This document shows, one piece after another, positions 30,747 to 40,281 of a stretch of DNA of 64,000 nt. Origin of the DNA: Conexibacter sp. S30A1. Lineage in GTDB: Bacteria > Actinomycetota > Thermoleophilia > Solirubrobacterales > Solirubrobacteraceae. The stretch is taken from the NCBI RefSeq assembly GCF_023330665.1, contig NZ_CP097127.1, positions 3,394,292 through 3,458,291 of the forward strand, given 5' to 3'. The notes beneath the pieces were generated by a model. The model was not told the DNA's origin, ran no database searches, and worked only from the letters and a program-made list of their open reading frames with translations. Position 1 is the stretch's first letter. Every line of letters starts with the position of its first letter. Position numbers and translations under genes: made by a program.

Positions 30747-32831
30747 TCAGATGGCCGCGAGCTGCGGCACATAGGCCGGGTGCTCAGACACCGGCCGCAC
30801 ATCAACGGCAACGACCTTGTACTCGGGGCAGGACGTATTGATGTCGGCCGACTGGCCGACGAGCAGGTTGGTCCTCGTCTCCGGGAAATGGAAGGTTGTG
30901 AAGACGTGGCCTGGCTGGATGCGTTCGGTGACGTGCGCCTCGAGCTCGATCCGCCCGACCCGGCTGCGCAGCGACACGACATCGCCATCTGAGACCCACA
31001 GCCGTGCGGCGTCCGTGGGGTGGATCTCGAGGACATCCTTGTCGACCAGCTCGACATTGCTGGTTCGGCGCGTCATCGTGCCGGCGTTGTAATGCTGCAG
31101 GACACGGCCGGTGACAAGGATCAGCGGGAACTCGTCGTCAGCGGCATCGCCGGGCTCCTTGTAGGGCAGCGCCGCGAACTTACCGAGCAGCTCGGGGTTG
31201 TCGAAGAACGTGTCGTAGAGCACCGGCGAGTCCGAGCCGTCGGCCCGCACCGGCCATTGCAGGCCGTGGCGGCCGATCCGCTCCCGGCTGACACCGGCGT
31301 ATTGCGGAGTCAGCCGTGCGATCTCGTCCAGGCAGTCCCACGGCGTCTCAAAGCCCATGTCGTGCCCGAGCATCCTCGAGACGGTGGTGATGATCTCGAA
31401 GTCCGTCTTGGCGCCGCCGGGAGGATCGATCGCCGGTTCGACGAGCTGGAAGCGGCGCTCCGCGTTGATGAAGGTGCCGGCCTTCTCAAGGAAGGATGAG
31501 GCGGGCAGGATCACGTCCGCGTACTTGCTGGTCTCGTTCTCGAAGATGTCCTGACAGACCAGGAACTCCAGGTTCTCGAGCGCCGCGACGACGTGCGCTG
31601 TGTCCGGGTCGGTCTGGGCGACGTCCTCGCCGAAGATGTACATCGCCTTCAGGTCGCCGGCGATCGCGGCGTCGAACATCTGCGGGATCGTGTAGCCCTT
31701 CTTGCGGCTCAGCGGCACACCCCATGCCTGCTCGAACTGGCGGGCGGTCGCCTCGTCCGAGACCGGTCGGTAGGCCGTGTAGGTGTCCGGCAGCGCGCCC
31801 ATGTCGGATGAGCCCTGCACGTTGTTCTGGCCGCGCAGTGGCAGCAGTGCCGAGCCGACCTTGCCGACCTTGCCGGTCATCATCGCCAGGTTGCAGATCA
31901 GCTGGACGACCTCGGAGCCGTACTTGTGCTCGGTCACGCCGAGGCCCCAGAGCAGGCTGGCGCGGTTCGCTTCGCCGTAGATGTGGGCAGCCCGCTCGAT
32001 GTCGGCGGCCGGGATCCCGGTGATCTCCTCCACCGCCTCGGGCGTGTAGTTTGCCAGCAGCTCCGACAGGGCCTCATAGCCGTCCGTGCGCTCGGCGATG
32101 AACGCCGGGTCGGTGTAGCCGTCGCGTGCGACCACGTGGCAGAGCCCAAGCACCACGGCCGCGTTGGTTCCGGGGCGGGGTGAGAGGTGCAGCTCGCCGT
32201 AGTCGGCGAGCTCGATCCGGCGCGGGTCGATGGTGATCAGCTTGCAGCCGCGCAGTGCCGCCTGCTTGATGCGGGCGCCGACGACCGGGTGCCCCTGCGT
32301 GGGGTTCACGCCGATCAGAATCGCCACGTCCGCATGGTCAATGTCGTCAAACGAACCGGTCGCGCCCGACAGGCCAAAGGACCTCCGCATCGCGAAGGAT
32401 GTGGGTGAGTGGCAGACGCGCGAGCAGTTGTCGATGTTGTTGGTGCCGATCGCGCCGCGCATCAGGCGCGCCATCGCGTAGCAGTCCTCATTGGTCGCGC
32501 GCGAGGAGGCAAGCCCTGCGATCGCGTCCGGTCCGTGTTCGCCCTTGATCCGTTGCAGCTCTGAGACGATGCGAGTGTAGGCCTCCTCCCAGCTGGCCGG
32601 CCTGAATCCGTCGCCCTCGCGGATCAGGGGCGTCGTCAGCCGTTCGCGGGAGCGGGTGAACTGGTGTGCGAAACGGCCCTTGAGGCAGGTGTGCCCGCGG
32701 TTGGCGGGACCATCGGACGCGGGTGAGATCGAGACGATCCGCCCCTGGCGCACGTGCGCCTCAAGCCGACAGCCGACGCCGCAGTAGCCGCAGGTCGTCG
32801 TGACAGTTCGATCGAAACGCTCAGTGTCCAT
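30747..32831 (-). CDS. fdhF: Formate dehydrogenase catalytic (alpha) subunit, molybdopterin type
   Basis: 694 residues. An N-terminal [4Fe-4S] motif (C14, C17, C21, C49) is followed by the molybdopterin domains. The metal ligand is Cys140 in N-C-S-R-V-C-H-S-P-T; there is no in-frame TGA, so it is not a selenoprotein. Together with the two upstream genes it forms an NAD-linked formate dehydrogenase of the Fds/Fdh type. Compared with one-piece FdsA/FdhA, the N-terminal ferredoxin-like domains are encoded by a separate gene just upstream. Confidence 0.93.
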   Translation of the reverse strand: MDTERFDRTVTTTCGYCGVGCRLEAHVRQGRIVSISPASDGPANRGHTCLKGRFAHQFTRSRERLTTPLIREGDGFRPASWEEAYTRIVSELQRIKGEHGPDAIAGLASSRATNEDCYAMARLMRGAIGTNNIDNCSRVCHSPTSFAMRRSFGLSGATGSFDDIDHADVAILIGVNPTQGHPVVGARIKQAALRGCKLITIDPRRIELADYGELHLSPRPGTNAAVVLGLCHVVARDGYTDPAFIAERTDGYEALSELLANYTPEAVEEITGIPAADIERAAHIYGEANRASLLWGLGVTEHKYGSEVVQLICNLAMMTGKVGKVGSALLPLRGQNNVQGSSDMGALPDTYTAYRPVSDEATARQFEQAWGVPLSRKKGYTIPQMFDAAIAGDLKAMYIFGEDVAQTDPDTAHVVAALENLEFLVCQDIFENETSKYADVILPASSFLEKAGTFINAERRFQLVEPAIDPPGGAKTDFEIITTVSRMLGHDMGFETPWDCLDEIARLTPQYAGVSRERIGRHGLQWPVRADGSDSPVLYDTFFDNPELLGKFAALPYKEPGDAADDEFPLILVTGRVLQHYNAGTMTRRTSNVELVDKDVLEIHPTDAARLWVSDGDVVSLRSRVGRIELEAHVTERIQPGHVFTTFHFPETRTNLLVGQSADINTSCPEYKVVAVDVRPVSEHPAYVPQLAAI

Positions 32832-32847
32832 GTTCCTTCACCTCTGA

Positions 32848-33528
32848 TCAGGTAGTGCTCAGACGCTTGCGCAGGCGCGGAGCGTCCGGTGGTGGTCCTC
32901 CGTTGATGCCGCCGTCCAGCAGCAGACGCTCGGTGATCGCGTCTGTGGGGCAGGTGTCCGCGCAGGCTCCGCACGAGACGCAGGCCGAATCCAGAAAACC
33001 GGAGCCGATCCCGGCGGCGACGTTGGCGCCAAAGCCGCGGCCCACGGCGGTCAGCGCAAACGTCCCCTGGACCTCGTCGCAGGCGCGTACGCAGCGCCCG
33101 CAGGAGATGCACAGCTCGTGCTCAAAGGCCAGGTATGGGTGACGCAGGTCATGTTCAACCTGGTGGGTTACCCCGGGCCAGCGCGAACCGCTGACGCCCA
33201 GCCTGGTGGCCACCTGGGCGAGTTCCGTGTGCGGTGCCGGTGGGGAGGGCAGCTCCGACATGACGAGCTCCACGACGGCCGAGACCACGCGCCTGGCGGT
33301 CGGATCGTTCGTGTCCACTGTCATGCCGTCGCGGCAGACGGTGGTGCAGGCGGGAACTGGCTTGGCCGCACCGTCGACGGCGACCATGCAGGCGCGGCAG
33401 GCGCCGAAAGGCGCCTGGCGGTCATCGAAGCAGAGCGTGGGAACCCAGGAGCCCGCCTGCCGTGCTGCTTCGAGCACGGTGGCGCCGTCGCTGACCTCAA
33501 CCGCTACGCCGTCGACCGTGACCTGCAT
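32848..33528 (-). CDS. Formate dehydrogenase iron-sulfur subunit (NuoG N-terminus-like)
   Basis: 226 residues. [2Fe-2S] domain with C33, C44, C47 and C61, then a His/Cys segment and two [4Fe-4S] motifs (C-I-S-C-G-R-C-V-R-A-C and C-V-S-C-G-A-C-A-D-T-C-P). This matches the N-terminal part normally fused to FdsA or to NuoG. It is placed between the diaphorase gene and fdhF, its start overlapping the diaphorase stop, so it should wire electrons between the two. Confidence 0.92.
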   Translation of the reverse strand: MQVTVDGVAVEVSDGATVLEAARQAGSWVPTLCFDDRQAPFGACRACMVAVDGAAKPVPACTTVCRDGMTVDTNDPTARRVVSAVVELVMSELPSPPAPHTELAQVATRLGVSGSRWPGVTHQVEHDLRHPYLAFEHELCISCGRCVRACDEVQGTFALTAVGRGFGANVAAGIGSGFLDSACVSCGACADTCPTDAITERLLLDGGINGGPPPDAPRLRKRLSTT

Positions 33529-35186
33529 CAGCCGGCCAGTCCAAGCTCGTCGGGGAAGTGCGCAAGCAAGCTGCGCAGCGGCGCTGGCATCCCTGAGCCG
33601 TGGGCGCAGAGCGAGCCGAGCTCCAGCGCCTCAAGCAGCTCTTCGAACCGCTGCTGGTCGACCGGGGCGCCGGAGCTGAACATCTCGTGTGCGCGCCGCA
33701 GGCCGATCCTGCAGGGAAAGCACTTGCCGCAGCTCTCGTGCGCACCGAACTGGAGCAGATGGACGGTGAGCGCCCGCATGTCGGTCGTCTCGTCGAAGGC
33801 GACGATGCTGCCGTGGCCGACCATGCAGCCTTCGGCGGCGAGCTGGTCGAAGTCAAAGGCCGTGTCCAGCAGGCGCGCCGGCAGGATCCCGCCGAGCGGG
33901 CCTCCGATCTGCAACGCCTTGACTGTGCGACCGTCGCGCAGCCCGCCGGCGACCTCGTCGCAGAGCCTGCGCATGCTCATGCCGAACGGAACCTCGTAGA
34001 CGGTCGGCCGGTTGAAGCGCTCGTTGAAGCAGACGAGCTTTGAGCCGGCGGTCTTCGAGTCAGGGCTGAGGTCGTGGTATGCCTGGGCTCCGTGTCGGGC
34101 GATGTGGGGGATGTTCGCCAGCGTCTCGACGTTGTTGACCACCGTCGGCATGCCGTGCACGCCACGCTCGGCCGGGAACGGCGGCCGCGCTGAAACCGTG
34201 CCGCGCAGACCCTGCAAACACGCCAGCAGCGCGGTCTCTTCGCCCACGACGTAGGAGCCGGCACCCTCCACAACGGTGATGTCAAAGGCAAAGCCGCTGC
34301 CGCGAATGTCGCTGCCCAGCCAGCCGTCGGCGTGGGCTTGGCGGATCGCCGCATCGAGGCTCGGTTTGCTGAGCGGGTACTCCGAGCGCACCAGGATGTA
34401 CCCGTGTGCAGCCCCAGCCGCGTAGCCCGCGAGGGCCATGCCCTCGAGCACCAGATTGGGGTTGCGCTCCATCAGATACTTGTCGATGTAGGAGCCCGGG
34501 TCACCCTCATCGCCATTCGCGACGATGAACTTCTCGGCACCGGCGGCGGCCCGCGTGAAGCGCCACTTGACCCCGGCAGGAAAGCCCGCGCCGCCACGGC
34601 CACGTACCTCTGCCGCCACGACCTCCGCCAGCAGCTGCTCGGGCTCCAGCTCGCGCAGCGTGCGTTCAAGCCCGGACCAATCGCCGGGGCGCGTGAGCAC
34701 TGGCTCCTCGAGCAGGCTGACCCAGTCCGGTTCGGCGGCTTCCGCCGGAGACCCCGCCAGCAGCGCCGTGACCGCGTCCGCGCCTGCGCTCACCGTGCTG
34801 CCGTCGATCAGCGCGGGCGAGCTGTGGCAGAAGCCCAGGCACACAACCTCGCCGAACGACACGGACCCGTCGGCCTTGACCTCGTCCACGCCAAGGCCAA
34901 GCCCGGCGCCGAGCTCGCTGATGTGCCTGCCCGCGGTCGCGGCGAAGCACGCGGTGCCGCTGCAGGCGCGAACGTGCCGGGCGCCTCTCGGTCCTTGGAG
35001 ATCGTCGTAAAAGGTGGCAACGCCGTAAACGGTCGCCTCCGGCAGCCCGGACGCGGCGGCCGCGTCCTGGACATCCTCAGCCGTGACGCTGCCGTGATCC
35101 GCAACGGCGGACTTCAGAAGGTCCAGCGCCGTGGGCGCCTGCGCTTGGTCGTGGCGGCGGATCAGCTCTACGAGGTTGCGCGACAT
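33528..35186 (-). CDS. NAD-linked formate dehydrogenase diaphorase, fused NuoE-NuoF (FdsG-FdsB)
   Basis: 552 residues. Residues ~1-150 are a NuoE/FdsG thioredoxin-like [2Fe-2S] domain (C-S-G-T-A-C ... C-L-G-F-C). The rest is NuoF/FdsB: G-R-G-G-A-G-F-P-A-G-V-K-W (FMN site), G-E-E-T-A-L-L (NADH/FMN region) and S-C-G-K-C-F-P-C-R-I-G with a further Cys ([4Fe-4S]). The subunit transfers electrons from formate oxidation to NAD+. A good ribosome-binding site (AGGAG) precedes the ATG. First gene of the operon. Confidence 0.93.
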   Translation of the reverse strand: MSRNLVELIRRHDQAQAPTALDLLKSAVADHGSVTAEDVQDAAAASGLPEATVYGVATFYDDLQGPRGARHVRACSGTACFAATAGRHISELGAGLGLGVDEVKADGSVSFGEVVCLGFCHSSPALIDGSTVSAGADAVTALLAGSPAEAAEPDWVSLLEEPVLTRPGDWSGLERTLRELEPEQLLAEVVAAEVRGRGGAGFPAGVKWRFTRAAAGAEKFIVANGDEGDPGSYIDKYLMERNPNLVLEGMALAGYAAGAAHGYILVRSEYPLSKPSLDAAIRQAHADGWLGSDIRGSGFAFDITVVEGAGSYVVGEETALLACLQGLRGTVSARPPFPAERGVHGMPTVVNNVETLANIPHIARHGAQAYHDLSPDSKTAGSKLVCFNERFNRPTVYEVPFGMSMRRLCDEVAGGLRDGRTVKALQIGGPLGGILPARLLDTAFDFDQLAAEGCMVGHGSIVAFDETTDMRALTVHLLQFGAHESCGKCFPCRIGLRRAHEMFSSGAPVDQQRFEELLEALELGSLCAHGSGMPAPLRSLLAHFPDELGLAG

Positions 35187-35425
35187 ACAACTCCTAGTGT
35201 GCCACTACCCGCAAGTCTGCTCCAGGTATCCGCCGAGCGGCGGTGTCAATCTGGTGTCGCCCACTGCCGGACGCGACCCAGCTCGCGCAGTGGCACGGCC
35301 GCCGCCGCCGACCGCTGGTCGCGCAGCATCGTTCACATCGGCCCTGTTCGCGTGGCGTTCCGCGCGGCCCGCCGGTCCTGCCATCGTGGCCAGGCGGAGT
35401 TCCGGAGCTCAAGCGCGCCGCGTGC

Positions 35426-38146
35426 GTGGCCGAATCCGTACCCATAGCCAGTCAAACCGTATCGACCCTGCCGCGCGCTGACCCGCAGCCGCGCTCGCGG
35501 CGAGGACCGCTCACGCTCCTCGCCCTCACGCTCGTCCTGGCTCTCTCAGGCGTGAGCCCGTCGGGTGTCGCGCGCGCCGGCACCGTCACATCCGCACTCT
35601 CGCAGGCGACCGGGCGGAGCGTCGCTCAGCTTGGCGTCCGTGCGGTCTGCGGCTTGGCGCAGCCTGGGCGGGCCGGTTGCCTTGCGCTGATCCTCACGCT
35701 CAAGGGCGGCGGGCACCCGGCGACGCTGCGCGAGCGCGTGCACGCTCATCCGATGCGGGTGGCCAGGCGGGTGGCAAGCTCGGCGGTCGTCGTGCCTGCG
35801 GCTACACCCGGCGCCAGCGCCCCGCAGCAGTTCACGGCCGCCTACCTGCAATGGGCCTACGACACCACCTGGCTATCTGCCTACCGTGGCAGCTCGGACG
35901 CCGTGGCGATCGTCGACGCCTATGGCGACCCGAGCGCCTACAGCGACATGGAGACCTTCCGCGCCGCCAACGGCCTGCCCTCCCAACCACAGTGCAGCGC
36001 GACCGTCACCACCAGCTGCTTCGAGCTCGTCAACGAATACGGTCAGACCACGCCGCTGCCCGGCAACACAAACGACGAGACCGGCTCCTGGAACATCGAG
36101 GAATCGTTGGACATCGATGCGGTCTCGTCGTTGTGCCCGCTGTGCAAGATCCTCGTGGTCGAGGCAAACAGCGATGATTCGAACGGCAGCCCGGACCTTG
36201 AGACCGCTGTCCAGACCGCCGCCAGCCTCGGTGCCAACCAGATCTCACTGAGTTGGGGGGCGCTCAGCTCGCCGAACGCAGCCGTAAACAGCTGGCCCTA
36301 CAACACGATCCGCTCGGCGTCGATCCTGGCTGCCGCTGGTGACGGCGCCTACCCCGGAGCCAATCTCGTCCAGTATCCAGCCGCGCTCCCGGACGTGACC
36401 GCGGTGGGCGGCACCTCGCTTGCAACCGACGCCACCGTGCCGCGCGGATTTGACGAGACGGCCTGGTCGGCCTCCAGCTGCGCGACCGGCGCGTGTGGCA
36501 CCGGCTCCGGCTGCGACACGAGCCAGGCGATCCCCGCCTACCAGCAGGGCCTTCTCACGGAATGTGACGGGCGGGGCTACAACGACATCGCCGCTGACGG
36601 CGATCCCAACAGCGGGCTTGCGATCTACGACTCGCAGCCCGGCAGCGAGGGCTGTGGCACCACCAACAACTGGTGCATAGTCGGCGGGACGAGCCTCGCC
36701 ACGCCGCTGACGGCGGCCTTCGAGGCGATCACGGGTACCGGTGGTGCGACACCTGCCTGGGCCTATGCCGACGCGCCGTTGCTGAACGACATCGTCTCCG
36801 GTACGGACGGAAGCTGCCCAGCGGGGCAGCTGACGATCTGCAACGCGGGGCCCGGATGGGACGGGCCCACGGGCAACGGCTCGATCAACGGCGACCTTGT
36901 TACGGGCGGCCCGGGCATCGGCGCCAGCGATTCGGTCGGTGTGAACGCCAACGACGTGACGCTCACCGGAGGCGTCTACCCCAACGGACTCGCCACCACC
37001 TACAGCTGGAAGTACTGGCCGGCGGCCGACGCTGCGGCGAGCGTGCAGACGGCCGCGGCGGGCGTTGCCGGCCGCGGCGTCCAGGGCGTCTCGGTCACGC
37101 TCTGTGGCGAGCTGCAGCCCGCCACAACCTACGACTTTGAGCTCGTTGCAAGCAACTCGAGCGGCAACATCGCCGGTTACGCGAGTTCGTTGACGACCCC
37201 TGCGACCGAGTCGGCCCCAGTCGTGTCGGGCTCGCCCACGATCAGCGGAAGCGCCCAGGTGGGGCAGACGCTGAGCGCCCAGAACGCCGTCTGGATCGAC
37301 TCGAGCTGCAACAGCTCGCCGGTCTACGCGTGGCAGCAGGCACCCGGCAGCACTGGACCCTGGACGACCGTGGCAAGTGGCGTGAGCTTTCAGCCGACGA
37401 TCGCGCAGGCCGGCGAGTACCTGCGCCTGGAGGTTACGGAGAGCAATGCGGCCGGGGGCACAACCACCGCCTCGGCCCCGGTTGGCCCGGTGTCGGCTCA
37501 GCCGGCTGGCGGAGCGTCGTCTGATGGGACGACGCTCTCGGCTTCCGCCGGGACCGGAACGGGCTCGGGTTCGGCAGGCTCGGGGACGACATCCAGCTCT
37601 GGTGCGGCCACCAGCTCGGTGGCCGCCGGTGGCGCGGTCGTTGCGCGAACTCAGACCGTAAGGCGCACGCGGGCCTATCGCTGCGCGCTCACCTGCACAC
37701 CGCTTCCCGCCGATGCCGTGGCGACCTTCCGGAGGCTCCATGCCGATTACGGCCGCTACGTCAAGCTGGTCACGAGGGTCACGAGCACGCTCGGCGTCCG
37801 GCGCGAGGTGCACACCAGCGTCGCCTGGATCGGGCCGATCGCCGCGCCGGCCACCGGATGCCTGAGGCTTGCCGACCTGGCACGGGTGGCGAAGGGCCGG
37901 TCCACGGTCATCCGGGGGGCTCGTGGGCGTACGCTGGCGCGCGTGCGGGTGATCGGCACACGACACCGCCACGTCCGGCTGGAGATCAGGGCGACGAGAG
38001 GCGGGGCGACCGTGGTGTGGGCCTATCTCCTCAGAAGGAGGGCCGTTGTCCGCAGCACGCGCGACTACGCGCTGCGCCGTCCACTCGTGCTGGCAATGGG
38101 GCTCGGACGCGGTCAGACACTGGTGTTGGTCACCGCCAGACTCTGA
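35426..38146 (+). CDS. Secreted sedolisin-like serine-carboxyl peptidase (S53) with C-terminal extension
   Basis: 906 residues from the GTG at 35426, which directly precedes a basic, then hydrophobic signal peptide. Catalytic residues in sedolisin order: Glu225 and Asp229 in I-E-E-S-L-D-I-D, the oxyanion Asp in A-A-G-D-G-A-Y, and Ser423 in G-G-T-S-L-A-T-P. A Ca-site-like D-I-V-S-G-T-D-G ... G-W-D-G-P-T-G follows. The C-terminal half has Ig/fibronectin-like repeats, a Gly/Ser/Thr linker and a basic terminal domain. A short N-terminal region replaces the usual long propeptide. Likely an extracellular acid protease. Confidence 0.85.
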   Translation: MAESVPIASQTVSTLPRADPQPRSRRGPLTLLALTLVLALSGVSPSGVARAGTVTSALSQATGRSVAQLGVRAVCGLAQPGRAGCLALILTLKGGGHPATLRERVHAHPMRVARRVASSAVVVPAATPGASAPQQFTAAYLQWAYDTTWLSAYRGSSDAVAIVDAYGDPSAYSDMETFRAANGLPSQPQCSATVTTSCFELVNEYGQTTPLPGNTNDETGSWNIEESLDIDAVSSLCPLCKILVVEANSDDSNGSPDLETAVQTAASLGANQISLSWGALSSPNAAVNSWPYNTIRSASILAAAGDGAYPGANLVQYPAALPDVTAVGGTSLATDATVPRGFDETAWSASSCATGACGTGSGCDTSQAIPAYQQGLLTECDGRGYNDIAADGDPNSGLAIYDSQPGSEGCGTTNNWCIVGGTSLATPLTAAFEAITGTGGATPAWAYADAPLLNDIVSGTDGSCPAGQLTICNAGPGWDGPTGNGSINGDLVTGGPGIGASDSVGVNANDVTLTGGVYPNGLATTYSWKYWPAADAAASVQTAAAGVAGRGVQGVSVTLCGELQPATTYDFELVASNSSGNIAGYASSLTTPATESAPVVSGSPTISGSAQVGQTLSAQNAVWIDSSCNSSPVYAWQQAPGSTGPWTTVASGVSFQPTIAQAGEYLRLEVTESNAAGGTTTASAPVGPVSAQPAGGASSDGTTLSASAGTGTGSGSAGSGTTSSSGAATSSVAAGGAVVARTQTVRRTRAYRCALTCTPLPADAVATFRRLHADYGRYVKLVTRVTSTLGVRREVHTSVAWIGPIAAPATGCLRLADLARVAKGRSTVIRGARGRTLARVRVIGTRHRHVRLEIRATRGGATVVWAYLLRRRAVVRSTRDYALRRPLVLAMGLGRGQTLVLVTARL

Positions 38147-39660
38147 GCGCCATGCAGGTCGGTCCGTGACGGAGCCTCGCGTGCCCGGCGGAAGTGGAGA
38201 TTGCGGTCGGTCACCGGGCCGTCTTGCAGCATCCGCTTGTCGGCCCGCAGGTTCATCGGCTGGACCCACGGCGCTCGCGGTCCCTGGCGTGGCATCGAGC
38301 GCAGCCCGCGTGTCACGTAGCCCGAGCTCAGGTCCAGCAACGGGCGTGTCGGCATGTGCGGGTAGGGCAGTTCCGCCACGCATGTGTCATATCCGCCCTG
38401 GTCCATGTGCGCAAGCAGCCGGCACAGGTGGCCACAGACCAGACTCACCTTGAGCGTCCAGGACGCGTTGGTGTAGCCGATCAGGTATGCGAGGTTGGGA
38501 ACGCCGTCGAGCATCATGCCCCGGAACGAGACGCGCGCGGGGATGTCGACCGGCACGCCGTCGAGTCGCAGCGCGATCCCGCCCAGAGCCTGCAGCTGCA
38601 GTCCGGTGGCGGTCACGACCACGTCGGCGTCGAGTTGCTTGCCGGATGCCAGCCGCACGCCGGTCGTCGTGAACGTCTCGATCCGGTCGGTTACGACCGA
38701 CGCTCTGCCGTCACGGATCGCCCGGAAGATGTCGCCGCTGGGGGCGAAGCAGAGTCGCTGGTCCCAGGGCTCATAGGTGGGGTTGAAGTGCTCATCCACC
38801 GGATAGCCCGCTGGCAGCTGCCGCGCGGTCAGGCGTCGGATCAGCCTGCGGGCAAGGCGTGGCTGGCGCCGGCACAGTCCGTAGATCCCCGACTGAATGA
38901 GCATGTTCTTGTGCCTGGCGAGTCGGTAGCCGCGCTCCTGTCCGAACCTGCGTTGCAGCCACAGCGCAACCTCGTCGCGGCGCGGAAGCGACAGGATGTA
39001 GCTAGGTGAGCGCTGCAGCATCGTCACGTGCGCGGCGCTCTGGGCGAGTGCGGGCACCAGCGTCACGGCGGTGGCGCCGCTGCCAACCACCACGACGCGC
39101 TTGCCCGTGCAGTTCAGATCCTGAGGCCAGCTCTGCGGGTGGACGACGCGCCCGCTGTAGGCGTTGATACCGGGTAGTTCAGGAAGGTGGCCGGCGTCGT
39201 AGCGGTAATAACCGGTGCCGGCGAAGATCCAGTCCGCTGTGAGCTCGACAGTGCTCCGGTCGCCCCGCTGCGCCGTGGCCCGCCAGCGTGCCTCAGCGGA
39301 TGACCAGTCCAGTGTGACCACTCGGTGTCCGCTCAGGATGACCTCTTCGAGTTCGTCCTCCACGACCGCCTCTGCCAGATAGTCGAGGATCTCGCCGCCG
39401 TTGGCGAAGGCATGCTCACCGACCCAGGGCTTGAACTCGAAGCCGAACGTGTGCAGGTCGGAGTCCGAGCGGATGCCGGGGTAACGGAAGAGGTCCCAGG
39501 TGCCGCCGATGTGCTGACGGGCCTCGAGCACTGCGAAGCGCCGCCGCGGGTGGTGCACACGCAGATAGTGGGCGCAGCCGATCCCGGAGATCCCCGCGCC
39601 GATGATGAGCACGTCCAAGTGCTGGCCGGCGACGTCGGGGCTCCTGCCGTGCATGGGCAA
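38113..39660 (-). CDS. Flavin-containing monooxygenase, Baeyer-Villiger type
   Basis: 515 residues. FAD Rossmann motif L-I-I-G-A-G-I-S-G-I-G near residue 17, Y-S-G-R-V-V-H-P-Q-S-W-P (variant of the Baeyer-Villiger fingerprint F-x-G-x-x-x-H-x-x-x-W-P) and a second NADPH motif V-V-V-G-S-G-A-T-A. Expected to oxidise ketones or other lipophilic substrates with NADPH and O2. Its 3' end overlaps the convergent sedolisin gene by 34 bases. Confidence 0.9.
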   Translation of the reverse strand: MPMHGRSPDVAGQHLDVLIIGAGISGIGCAHYLRVHHPRRRFAVLEARQHIGGTWDLFRYPGIRSDSDLHTFGFEFKPWVGEHAFANGGEILDYLAEAVVEDELEEVILSGHRVVTLDWSSAEARWRATAQRGDRSTVELTADWIFAGTGYYRYDAGHLPELPGINAYSGRVVHPQSWPQDLNCTGKRVVVVGSGATAVTLVPALAQSAAHVTMLQRSPSYILSLPRRDEVALWLQRRFGQERGYRLARHKNMLIQSGIYGLCRRQPRLARRLIRRLTARQLPAGYPVDEHFNPTYEPWDQRLCFAPSGDIFRAIRDGRASVVTDRIETFTTTGVRLASGKQLDADVVVTATGLQLQALGGIALRLDGVPVDIPARVSFRGMMLDGVPNLAYLIGYTNASWTLKVSLVCGHLCRLLAHMDQGGYDTCVAELPYPHMPTRPLLDLSSGYVTRGLRSMPRQGPRAPWVQPMNLRADKRMLQDGPVTDRNLHFRRAREAPSRTDLHGAQSLAVTNTSV

Positions 39661-39663
39661 GTT

Positions 39664-40209
39664 CTAGCGCCGTGCGTCGCGGCAGTCAGAGCAGGCTCCG
39701 TGAAGCAGGACCTCATGGCCGCTGACCGAGAAGCCGACTCGGTCTTCCAGTGCGACGATCGCCTGCTCGAGCGCCTGGTCGTCGAACGGCATGAGCAGTC
39801 CGCAGCGGTCGCAGATGAAGTGATGGTGGTGATGGTGGTCGCGGTCCTGGTCGCTGTTCTCGACGCTCGCTCGCTCGTAGCGTGCGATCCCGTCGCCGAC
39901 GTCCACGCGGGCGACCAGCGCAAGCTCGGCCAGCAGTTCGATGCCGCGGTACACGCTCGCGATACCGACCGGACGGGGATTGGCGCCGCGCCTGTACGCA
40001 TCCTGCAGTCGCGCAGCCATCTCCTGGATGGTGAGCGCGCAGCGCTCCCGCGCGAGCAGGTCGATCAGCTGCTCGCGAGCGCCGCCGCGCCGGTATCCGG
40101 CGCGCTGAAGCTCAGCGCGGGCGCGCTCGGCCCAGGTCTGCGGCGCGGTCGTGGGCGCAGCGTGGGCATTGTCACCTGGCGCTGCTTGTGGCGCTGTCAT
40201 CGGTTCCAT
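39664..40209 (-). CDS. zur: Fur-family regulator, Zur-like
   Basis: 181 residues from the ATG at 40209. Fur winged helix with G-I-A-S-V-Y-R-G-I-E-L-L-A-E-L-A-L-V, a His-rich hinge (H6), C-D-R-C and C-S-D-C zinc pairs. Divergent from znuA with a Zur-like box between them, which argues for a zinc-sensing repressor (Zur) rather than an iron Fur. An N-terminal Ala/Pro-rich ~25-residue tail is unusual. Confidence 0.85.
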   Translation of the reverse strand: MEPMTAPQAAPGDNAHAAPTTAPQTWAERARAELQRAGYRRGGAREQLIDLLARERCALTIQEMAARLQDAYRRGANPRPVGIASVYRGIELLAELALVARVDVGDGIARYERASVENSDQDRDHHHHHHFICDRCGLLMPFDDQALEQAIVALEDRVGFSVSGHEVLLHGACSDCRDARR

Positions 40210-40238
40210 GGCGATCAGTCTAATGGGCCATCCGTATA

Positions 40239-40274
40239 AATGATAATGAGAAGCGAAATCATTACTGATATCTT
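40239..40274 (+). promoter_or_regulatory. Zur-like box and leaderless promoter of znuA
   Basis: AATGATAATGAGAAGCGAAATCATTA contains two nested inverted repeats (AATGAT/ATCATT and TAATGA-N9-TCATTA). It is followed by TATCTT (40269-40274), which ends exactly 7 bases before the znuA ATG. The box covers the -35 region, so zinc-loaded Zur would block znuABC transcription. Confidence 0.7.
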
Positions 40275-40281
40275 CTGTCCC

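Noticed and set aside
36245..38383. 712-codon open frame on the minus strand opposite the sedolisin gene
   Set aside because: It is a by-product of high third-position GC on the coding strand; the product is Arg/Gly-rich with no motif, while the plus strand encodes a complete peptidase.
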